A stretch of DNA of 6,444 nucleotides, from contig DLLA01000148.1 in assembly GCA_002479035.1 (NCBI GenBank), positions 1 to 6,444 on the forward strand, given 5' to 3'. Source of the stretch: Bacteroidales bacterium UBA7574. GTDB lineage: Bacteria; Bacteroidota; Bacteroidia; Bacteroidales; Paludibacteraceae. Position numbers and translations under genes: made by a program. Below, in pieces: positions 1-5,375 of the stretch (position 1 is the stretch's first letter; each line of letters begins with the position of its first letter). The notes beneath the pieces were generated by a model that saw only the letters and a list, made by a program, of their open reading frames with translations, was not told the origin of the DNA and ran no database searches.

Positions 1-27
1 TAATTCATAATTCTTAATTCATAATTA
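1..27. repeat. AT-rich 12-bp direct repeat at the imelysin stop codon
   Basis: The 12-mer TAATTCATAATT occurs at 1-12 and again, perfectly, at 15-26, a period of 14 bp. The second copy overlaps the TAA stop of the imelysin gene (25-27), so the repeat supplies the stop codon. The array may continue beyond the left edge. It has no GC stem and is not a convincing terminator. Confidence 0.7.
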
Positions 28-1245
28 CTCCTGTTCGCTCAGTTTGGCGTTTACTTTGTTGAGCACGTCCACCAGGTCGGTACCTACCACCTTCACTGCA
101 TTGGTAGCCTCCGAACTCTTGGCGTTGGTAGCAAACGGCTCGGCAATCTGACCGATAGCGGCAATAGCGTCCTCAATAGCCTTTTTGCACTCGGTGTCGA
201 GGTTGGCGTCCACCGATTTGATGTAGTCCGATACCGAAGCATCGCCTGCATTGCTGCCGCAATATGCGTTTTGGATAGAGCGGATGTTGTCCCGGAAGTC
301 CTCGATCGAGTTGAGCGCATACGGGCTCTCGATGTAGTTGCGGTCTTCCTCGCTTGAAGCGTTGTTCGGACGACCTATCTTGGTGTTGCCCACCTCGTCG
401 GCGATGTCGATACAGCCCTGAATCAGTTCCTCGGCAGCCTCCTGGTAGGTAGCATATATACCGCCGGTAGCCACTTTCATATACGAGCCGTAGCCCTTGG
501 CGAACTCCACGCCGTAGTCGATTTCCGCCTCCTTGAGGATAGCCTGTTTCTCTTTGGTTACATTGTCCACGCCAGCCCACGAAGCCTCGAGAGCCACCGT
601 CTGGTTGCGCAGGTCTTCGGCTACAGCCACCAGGTAAACCAACTCGGCACGGGTGTAGGTCGCGATGTCGTGCGTGCGTACATTACTCTTGTCGGCGTTG
701 TCGCTGGCATAGAGCATATACTCCACAGCGTGGAAACCGAGCAGACCGTAACCCAGTTTGTCGCCTACATAGTCGGCACCCTGCTCCTCAATCTGCTTCA
801 TCTGCTCTGCGTTGCCGAGCATGGCGTCCATACCGTCTTTGTCCAGAGGCCACGAGTCGATATGCGGGTCGATGTTGTGGTTGGCAGCGGGACCGAAAAG
901 GAATGCCTCGCTCAACTCCCAGTAGCGGCGGGCAGCCGTCCACGACTCGGCAGCAGCCTTCACGTCGGCATCGGTCAGGGTCTTTGCCTCAAACTTGTCG
1001 AAGATGTTTTCGCAGTTCTTGTAGAGGGTGATGGTTGCGTCCGACAGGTTCTTGTAGGTGGCAATCACCGTGTTGTCCACATACGGTGTCATCGCTGCCT
1101 TCAAGGCTTGTTCTTTCTTTGACAATATGGTAGTGTCCTTGGGATTATCCTTAGGATTTTCTACGCCATTGCCATTGTGCTCACACGAGGTCAGACTCGT
1201 GGCTGCTACTGCGAGCAGCGTTGCATAAAAGAAAATCTTTTTCAT
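25..1245 (-). CDS. Imelysin-family (M75-like) lipoprotein, probable metal-uptake protein
   Basis: A 406-residue predicted lipoprotein. Residues 1-20 form a signal peptide ending in the lipobox LTSC with the lipidated cysteine at C21, followed by a short Asn/Pro/Lys/Asp-rich tether (about 22-45) and a mostly helical domain. The family signature GxHxxE is intact as GFHAVE at 170-175 (H172, E175). Upstream lies the conserved block with W102, R106, W109 and E113 leading into IDSWP at 129-133. A second family block, IESPYALNS plus DFRDNIRSIQNAY, spans about 305-328. In this family the GxHxxE motif is thought to bind metal, members are often linked to iron uptake, and proteolysis is doubtful for most of them; the iron role here is inferred. 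Length is normal. The ATG at 1243-1245 gives a good signal peptide. There is no Shine-Dalgarno; the A-rich leader ends two bases before the ATG. It reads as a single-gene unit upstream; its downstream neighbour is outside the window. Confidence 0.9.
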   Translation of the reverse strand: MKKIFFYATLLAVAATSLTSCEHNGNGVENPKDNPKDTTILSKKEQALKAAMTPYVDNTVIATYKNLSDATITLYKNCENIFDKFEAKTLTDADVKAAAESWTAARRYWELSEAFLFGPAANHNIDPHIDSWPLDKDGMDAMLGNAEQMKQIEEQGADYVGDKLGYGLLGFHAVEYMLYASDNADKSNVRTHDIATYTRAELVYLVAVAEDLRNQTVALEASWAGVDNVTKEKQAILKEAEIDYGVEFAKGYGSYMKVATGGIYATYQEAAEELIQGCIDIADEVGNTKIGRPNNASSEEDRNYIESPYALNSIEDFRDNIRSIQNAYCGSNAGDASVSDYIKSVDANLDTECKKAIEDAIAAIGQIAEPFATNAKSSEATNAVKVVGTDLVDVLNKVNAKLSEQE

Positions 1246-1247
1246 TG

Positions 1248-1261
1248 TTGTTTGTTAATTA
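1248..1261 (-). promoter_or_regulatory. A-rich translation leader shared with the SusE-position gene
   Basis: On the coding strand this reads TAATTAACAAACAA and ends two bases before the imelysin ATG. The same 14-mer occurs at 3523-3536 before the third sus gene. Bacteroidetes commonly start translation without a Shine-Dalgarno, using A/U-rich unstructured leaders, so a translation-enhancing role is a reasonable inference. Confidence 0.4.
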
Positions 1262-1370
1262 TTATTACATTATCGTTTGCTTACCCTTTTTGTACCCTGT
1301 CCATATACCTAATATCGGCTACCTATCCCCCACCATATACCCCCTCTTATATCTCTTTTGTACTCTGTCT

Positions 1371-1403
1371 ATCTCTTGCGCATCTCTTGCTCATCCCTTG
1401 CTG
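1371..1403. repeat. 11-bp tandem repeat array A (three copies)
   Basis: Three head-to-tail 11-mers: ATCTCTTGCGC (1371-1381), ATCTCTTGCTC (1382-1392) and ATCCCTTGCTG (1393-1403). The core ATCYCTTGC is common to all. In the predicted leader RNA this reads as three GCAAGRGAT units. A looser relative, ATCTCTTTTGT, lies at 1351-1361. Confidence 0.8.
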
Positions 1404-1440
1404 TTTTGCCCGTATCTGTATAGGACCCTGCGTATAGGAT

Positions 1441-1473
1441 ACGTAGAACATACGTAGAACATTCGTAGAACAT
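1441..1473. repeat. 11-bp tandem repeat array B (three copies plus a decayed one)
   Basis: Two identical units ACGTAGAACAT (1441-1451 and 1452-1462) are followed by TCGTAGAACAT (1463-1473), with one mismatch. A degenerate fourth unit, GCGTATAGGAT at 1430-1440, matches at 7 of 11 positions. The unit is unrelated to array A but has the same 11-bp length, close to one helical turn. Confidence 0.85.
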
Positions 1474-1596
1474 ATAAATACTTTATCTATACTTTTGTGC
1501 TGCCTCTGTAGTACTCATATCGGTATGATATTGGACTTTCCCCGCTCTCTACCCACTATCCTTTGCTCTCTACCTCCTCCCTTCCTATTCACGCTG

Positions 1597-1627
1597 CAAA
1601 ATTACTGCCTTTCGCCCCCGCGGGCAA
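1597..1627 (-). promoter_or_regulatory. Bacteroidetes-type promoter candidate for the imelysin gene
   Basis: On the minus strand a -7 box TAATTTTG (1597-1604) fits the Bacteroidetes consensus TAnnTTTG at every fixed position. Exactly 20 bp upstream is TTG (1625-1627), the -33 element. It is the only CAAAnnTA match (plus-strand reading) that I found between 1250 and 1640. The spacer contains the perfect palindrome CCCGCGGG (1617-1624) directly beside the -33 element, a possible operator. Transcription would start near 1590, leaving a leader of about 345 nt. This is based on motif match only. Confidence 0.5.
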
Positions 1628-1659
1628 TACCGCAATTTACTGAAATTCCGCTCCTCCAT

Positions 1660-1730
1660 ATCCCCTGAAATAGGGATTTGCATGGCAACCGCCCATGCCC
1701 CGGGCGTTATTCCTGCAGTTTTGCAGGAAT
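1660..1730. repeat. Cluster of small inverted repeats
   Basis: Three consecutive perfect inverted repeats: ATCCC/GGGAT (1660-1664 with 1673-1677), GCATGG/CCATGC (1680-1685 with 1693-1698) and ATTCCTGCA/TGCAGGAAT (1709-1717 with 1722-1730, four-base loop). An alternative CGCCC/GGGCG pairing (1690-1694 with 1702-1706) overlaps the second. None is followed by a T-run in either direction, so they do not look like terminators. They lie upstream of the imelysin promoter candidate and beside the ATPase remnant. Confidence 0.6.
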
Positions 1731-1775
1731 GAAAAATTACGTGTACCTTTCCTCCATAAAACAGCGCAGTGTGTT

Positions 1776-2067
1776 ATGAATAAAGCACTATTCCGTTCTT
1801 TAAATAGGCAAAAAAAAGACGAAAATGGGAAACGCAAGCGAGTTGCTTTGGAGGTGGATTTTGTATGCAATATGGGCTACTATCGCACCTACATTCAGTC
1901 AGCGTTTGCAATGGAGAGTGATGCCAAACAAGCACAGGAGTTGGCATCTCTTTGTCGCTTGCGTGACGGTTTTCAACGTGTGCTGGTAGCAGGTCCTTTA
2001 CAACCTACCTAATATGAATGAGGATGGGGTATATATCGTTAACATCTTTGATTTTCTGCGCGACCCA
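1776..2067 (+). pseudogene. Remnant of a DUF4143-type AAA ATPase (C-terminal part, frameshifted)
   Basis: One plus-strand frame from 1776 to the TAA at 2010-2012 encodes a stretch that I recognise as the C-terminal region of Bacteroidetes ATP-binding proteins with a DUF4143 domain: the segment ALEVDFVCN with E26 and D28, then YRTYIQSAFAM (residues 38-46), then KQAQELASL, then a FQRVLVAG strand. The expected continuation DEDG/NIFDFL-like, here MNEDGVYIVNIFDFLRDP, lies in another frame starting at 2014, so a small indel near 2006-2014 breaks the gene. Frame two runs on to a TAA at 2182-2184 without further family resemblance. Everything N-terminal, including the Walker A and B AAA domain, is absent; residues before about DENGKRKR are not recognisable. 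An A8 run at 1810-1817 may mark another slip. The call rests on remembered family sequence. This is the only plus-strand gene trace in the window. Confidence 0.65.
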
Positions 2068-2195
2068 TTACGTTACATCAAAGAACAAGTACATATCATA
2101 ATACTATACGTTAAGGATTGGCAGAATTTTATAACAAAAGCATTGATAATGCACTGCGTAGATTGTCTCAGTATGTCAAAATAAGGCCATTAGGT

Positions 2196-2237
2196 GTATA
2201 AACAAAACAAACCGAGGCTGCCGTGTGGCAGCCTCGG
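2196..2237 (-). terminator. Intrinsic terminator of the sus operon
   Basis: A perfect 11-bp GC-rich stem (2212-2222 with 2227-2237; arms CCGAGGCTGCC and GGCAGCCTCGG) encloses a 4-base loop. On the minus strand it is followed by the U-rich run TTTGTTTTGTTT (2200-2211). It lies about 58 bp past the stop of the SusE-position gene. The plus-strand exit has no T-run, so termination should work only for leftward transcription. It ends the operon and separates it from the imelysin unit. Confidence 0.9.
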
Positions 2238-2295
2238 AGTATCACCTATCGTAGCAATTAGTGAGATATGCTGCGAAAGGGTACTTCGTTACAAA

Positions 2296-3501
2296 TTACT
2301 CGCAGAGTTTGTATTTTCCTGCACTATAGTCGATGTTAATCGTAGTTTCGGTACCAAACTTGATGTTAGGATTACCAGCCCAGTCTTCTACACCAGTTTC
2401 CTCATTCTTTACCAGAATTTGGATTTCATTAGCCCATACATCTGCACCTTCTGCAGGAACGGCTACAAACTTGAACTCATCATTTTCTGCAGCCTCTACA
2501 ACAACTTGATATGAACCATCCTCTTGCTTTGTCATTGCAAACGGAGTAGCCCAATTGCTTGCTTCAAATCCACCAATGATAGCAGGCTCAAATCCACCGC
2601 AGTTCGGGGCTTTCAAATTAACAGTGTACTTCGTCAACTCAACGGTAACACATTCGCTCTTCTGCCAACCACCGATTTCCACATATACAAGACCTGCACC
2701 ATTCACCTGAATGTTGCCATCGCCTGATTTGCAAACAGCAGCAGAAGTATATTTGGTGTCATAATCCCAATCAATGGCTTGACCTTGCCAACTGCCATCG
2801 CCTGTATAGATAAGGCAAATTTTACCGGCCATATAATTTTCAACAGCATTTCCGTCAGCATCCGTCCCAGCCCAGGCAGTAGCACCCAACTTGTAATCAG
2901 CAGTATACCAGTTGTCGTATCCCTTGATAGCCGTGAACTTCACGCACTCATCAGGACCTACTTGAGCGTTCTGCTCTGCATTGCAGTAGGTGTTTTCGCC
3001 CGACCATGCAGCACCATCGAATGTACCCTTGAAAGCAATACCATTGCACTCGGAACCTGCGGGGATATGGATTGCGAAGCGAACCATACCTTCTGCGGGT
3101 TTGTCGAGGTCGGGAGTACCACCTTGTTGGTCGTCCGGCTTAACGGTCTTGGTCAGTTTGCCTTCAAATGCGACAGCACCCTTGATGGTGAGGTTGATGT
3201 TCTTCTTGTCACCGTCAATAGCAGCCACTTCAACCGTTGTGTTGGTGAGGTCTGCACACTCGATAGTACCTTTACCGGTAGAAGCATCATAAGACAACGT
3301 ACCGTTTGCTGTTGTAGCATCTACGGTTAGTACGACTGCGTTGTCAGCAACTTCCAAAGCCACCTTGGCGGGCGTAGCGGTTGTGCTCTCGTACAACCAA
3401 TAGCCGTTCAGATTCTTCAGATAGTCTGCGTTCTCTGTCTTGTCGCATCCTACGAATGCGAGAGTTGCGACAGCCAAGGCTGCCATTAAAACTTTCTTCA
3501 T
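2296..3501 (-). CDS. SusE/SusF-position surface glycan-binding lipoprotein
   Basis: A 401-residue predicted lipoprotein: signal peptide 1-18, lipobox FVGC with C19, then DKTEN. Three parts follow. Residues about 27-120 form a beta-rich domain that I do not recognise (starts NGYWLYEST). Residues 121-137 are a Pro/Asp/Gly-rich linker. Two tandem modules at about 138-290 and 291-400 look related: each opens with a hydrophobic strand, a Cys and a G-F/T-F-x-x-x-x-W segment (C152...W166; C301...W317). The last module (DGSYQVVVEAAENDEFKFV, then GNPNIKFGTETTINIDYSAGKYKL) is like carbohydrate-binding modules of SusE/SusF-type proteins. Many exposed-type Trp residues (166, 198, 210, 238, 245, 279, 317) suit sugar stacking. 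Position as third gene after susC and susD supports a surface glycan-binding role; the ligand is inferred from SusD. It has 10 cysteines including C19. No Shine-Dalgarno is present. The terminator follows. Confidence 0.75.
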   Translation of the reverse strand: MKKVLMAALAVATLAFVGCDKTENADYLKNLNGYWLYESTTATPAKVALEVADNAVVLTVDATTANGTLSYDASTGKGTIECADLTNTTVEVAAIDGDKKNINLTIKGAVAFEGKLTKTVKPDDQQGGTPDLDKPAEGMVRFAIHIPAGSECNGIAFKGTFDGAAWSGENTYCNAEQNAQVGPDECVKFTAIKGYDNWYTADYKLGATAWAGTDADGNAVENYMAGKICLIYTGDGSWQGQAIDWDYDTKYTSAAVCKSGDGNIQVNGAGLVYVEIGGWQKSECVTVELTKYTVNLKAPNCGGFEPAIIGGFEASNWATPFAMTKQEDGSYQVVVEAAENDEFKFVAVPAEGADVWANEIQILVKNEETGVEDWAGNPNIKFGTETTINIDYSAGKYKLCE

Positions 3502-3522
3502 AATCGAAAAAATTTAGTTAAT

Positions 3523-3536
3523 TTGTTTGTTAATTA
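3523..3536 (-). promoter_or_regulatory. A-rich leader 14-mer before the SusE-position gene
   Basis: TAATTAACAAACAA on the coding strand, identical to the imelysin leader element at 1248-1261 but 21 bp, not 2 bp, from the ATG. It fills part of the 56-bp susD-to-susE-like gap, which contains no Shine-Dalgarno, no promoter match and only a weak hairpin. Confidence 0.35.
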
Positions 3537-3557
3537 GTTTATATCAAGACTCTTGTC

Positions 3558-5363
3558 TTATTTTGCATATCCTTCATTCTGAGTCATATTGCCGTTAGCC
3601 ACAAGGTCGGTCTCGGGAATAGGATAAACAGACATATAGGCGTCTATCTTTGCCACATCGGTGTTCCAACTATTGTCGGCATTGAACGAAGGCTGTTTTT
3701 TGGAGTTGCTGCCCGAACGACCTTCCCAGTTACGAGTACACTTGTCTCCTGCGAACTGACCAAAACGAACCAAATCAATACGACGACGTCCCTCATGGTA
3801 GAACTCGCGCAACCACTCGTCCAACAATTCGTCTTCTGTCAGTGTTGCCAGAGCGGCAGCATTGGCGCGTGCACGAATCTTGTTGTTAACAATATCCAAA
3901 GCATCCCCTGTTTTTCCTTGACGGAACAACGCCTCTGCCAATGTCATATAGGCTTCCGCTGTACGCATCAAAGGCACATCGGTGTCGGTGTATTTGGAAT
4001 CGTGTTGGGGTGCAGCACCTTCCAATGTGATGGGTTGCATATTGGCATCGTACTGCGTGGAATAGCGGTTGGTCCATTTGCAGATAGCCCAACAGGAATC
4101 AAAGCCTTCACCGTTGGCGGGAACCATACCATTGAAGCCTTTTACATTCAATGTACCATCCCCAGGATTCACATTCGTAGCACAGAACATAGCACGGTCA
4201 TCGCCTGCCACTGCAGGCATAGCATATTCATCCTTGTCCCCACCCAGCCGGATAATCTCTTGACGTGTCTTATTGGGGAAGAACACCTTGACCAATTCAG
4301 GGCAAGCACGCCAGCAACCCCAGTTGTTATCCGAATTACCGCAATCGTTCATCTTCTGATTACGGCACGAGTTGATAGTGTATTGACTGCCTGCATAACT
4401 GCGGATATATGCACCATCGCAGGCTGCCAAGAATATCATCTCTTCGGGTGCTACTACATCATTGTCGCCCATGAATATCTGCGCAAAAGGCTTGTGCAAA
4501 TCGGGGCATGTAGCAATAACTTTGCGGGCATATTCCTCTGCTTTTTCCCATTGTGCGGTGCCCGTATATACTTCTGCATTGAGGTAGAGACGCGCCAACA
4601 GCATATTGGCAGCAGGTTTCGTGGCACGATAGATGGTGGTCTGTCCCTTGTCATAGAGGTCGCTAATGAAACCATGGTCGGCATCTCCAGTTACCTGATA
4701 GTAGGATACGGGAGTTCCTTTGACCGTATTGTATGTCTTGCCCGAGTGTCCGCCCTCAACCTCGTCTATCAACCACTGATACAGGCTCGCACGTGATATT
4801 TGCTCCGGATTGTTTCCTGCCACGGTTACCGTGAAAGGCACATTACCGAACATATCCAACATGTGATAGTAGTTCAGTGCGCGAATGAAACGTACCTCTG
4901 CGCGCTTGTGAATCATCTCCGCGTCCGTAGTTCCTTCAGTCAAATCCAAGAAGTGATTGGACATCGTCACTGCGTAGTTGAGACGGTTGTACAATTTCGA
5001 CACAAACGGATTGGCAGGTCCCCATGACAGGGTCAGCAGGTCAATACAACCTGCATCGTTGTGCCAAGTCCACCAACCTGCATCGGTAGGGAACTCGTTG
5101 AGTACACACAACGTGCGGAAGAATCCAGAATATCCTTCGTCATCCGTGATAATATCGGCATCGCCGCCACCGCCTGTGTTACCTGTCTGCACAAAGGCGC
5201 AATACAATTTGCTATACAAAGCATCTACGATTTCTGCTTTGTTCTCATCGTTCACCTGCACGGCGTTGGGGTCAATAGGCTCCAAGTTCATACAAGCAGA
5301 CAACCCGAATACCGCTACTGCAGAAAGAACCCAATTTTTTATATTTGTTTTCATATTATTCAT
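3558..5363 (-). CDS. susD: SusD-family starch/alpha-glucan-binding outer-membrane lipoprotein
   Basis: A 601-residue SusD/RagB lipoprotein, the surface lid of a SusC transporter. Lipobox LSAC with C24. Family hallmarks in order: the RAEVRFIRALNYYHMLDMFGNVPF block (154-177), the TPR-like ARLYLNAEVYTG segment (257-268), DTDVPLMRTAEAYMTLAEALFRQG (460-483), EWLREFYHEGRRRIDLVRFGQF (516-537) and the C-terminal YPIPETDL...NMTQNEGY (580-599). It matches B. thetaiotaomicron SusD (about 550 aa), as I recall it, through GYSGFFRT, NEFPTDAGWWTW and WGP. Its starch contacts R81, W96, W98, Y296 and W320 appear as R83, W98, W100, Y323 and W348, while N101 appears as D103. This supports starch or malto-oligosaccharide binding. 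The ATG at 5361-5363 is used here; the ATG at 5352-5354 (residue M4, MKTNIKN) is equally plausible. The start lies 12 bp past susC, suggesting coupled translation. Confidence 0.95.
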   Translation of the reverse strand: MNNMKTNIKNWVLSAVAVFGLSACMNLEPIDPNAVQVNDENKAEIVDALYSKLYCAFVQTGNTGGGGDADIITDDEGYSGFFRTLCVLNEFPTDAGWWTWHNDAGCIDLLTLSWGPANPFVSKLYNRLNYAVTMSNHFLDLTEGTTDAEMIHKRAEVRFIRALNYYHMLDMFGNVPFTVTVAGNNPEQISRASLYQWLIDEVEGGHSGKTYNTVKGTPVSYYQVTGDADHGFISDLYDKGQTTIYRATKPAANMLLARLYLNAEVYTGTAQWEKAEEYARKVIATCPDLHKPFAQIFMGDNDVVAPEEMIFLAACDGAYIRSYAGSQYTINSCRNQKMNDCGNSDNNWGCWRACPELVKVFFPNKTRQEIIRLGGDKDEYAMPAVAGDDRAMFCATNVNPGDGTLNVKGFNGMVPANGEGFDSCWAICKWTNRYSTQYDANMQPITLEGAAPQHDSKYTDTDVPLMRTAEAYMTLAEALFRQGKTGDALDIVNNKIRARANAAALATLTEDELLDEWLREFYHEGRRRIDLVRFGQFAGDKCTRNWEGRSGSNSKKQPSFNADNSWNTDVAKIDAYMSVYPIPETDLVANGNMTQNEGYAK

Positions 5364-5375
5364 TTAGTCAAATAG

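Larger units (their letters stand above)
1246..1596 (-). other. Long purine-rich leader upstream of the imelysin gene
   Basis: A gene-free stretch of about 350 bp between the imelysin start and the promoter candidate at 1597-1627. On the plus strand it is strongly pyrimidine-rich, so a minus-strand transcript would be rich in AAG, GAG and GGG runs. It contains two 11-bp tandem arrays (annotated separately), a 10-mer GCTCTCTACC at 1544-1553 repeated at 1565-1574, and two near-copies of a TTTTGTACYCTGTCY-type segment (about 1287-1301 and 1356-1370). A small inverted repeat at 1515-1531 can pair in two exclusive ways (TCATA/TATGA or ATATC/GATAT). No coding frame on either strand looks real. If the promoter call is right, this is an unusually long 5' UTR. 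Confidence 0.5.

Noticed and set aside
173..1122. Frames in both strands inside the imelysin gene (for example 670-1122 plus, 173-580 minus)
   Set aside because: The imelysin frame carries the GxHxxE motif and a lipobox; the alternatives are arginine-rich or valine-rich shadow translations.
1177..1457. Two plus-strand frames crossing the imelysin start and leader
   Set aside because: Their proteins are low-complexity Leu/Ser/Pro/Tyr products of pyrimidine-rich repeat DNA, with no start signal.
1371..1473. A CRISPR-like array
   Set aside because: The units are 11 bp and directly abutting, with no spacers, and no cas genes are present.
1490..1497. Plus-strand TACTTTTG matching the -7 promoter box
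   Set aside because: There is no TTG at the required distance upstream and no intact gene downstream on that strand.
1709..1730. The 9-bp hairpin ATTCCTGCA/TGCAGGAAT as a terminator
   Set aside because: No T-run follows on either strand, so it is kept only as part of the inverted-repeat cluster.
1637..1870. A 77-codon minus-strand frame over the hairpin cluster
   Set aside because: It runs antisense to the ATPase remnant and through the inverted repeats, with no upstream start context. It is possibly a spurious small protein tied to a repeat element, but this is unsupported.
2779..3330. A 183-codon plus-strand frame opposite the SusE-position gene
   Set aside because: It is antisense to a gene supported by signal peptide, operon position and terminator, and its protein shows no recognisable feature.
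3546..3559. A small hairpin AAGAC/GTCTT at the susD stop
   Set aside because: The stem is only 5 bp and no U-tract follows it; too weak to be a terminator between susD and the third gene.
3795..4796. A 333-codon open frame on the plus strand, inside susD
   Set aside because: It is fully antisense to a clear susD gene, has no domain resemblance or signal, and is rich in Cys, His and Ile as expected from a shadow frame.
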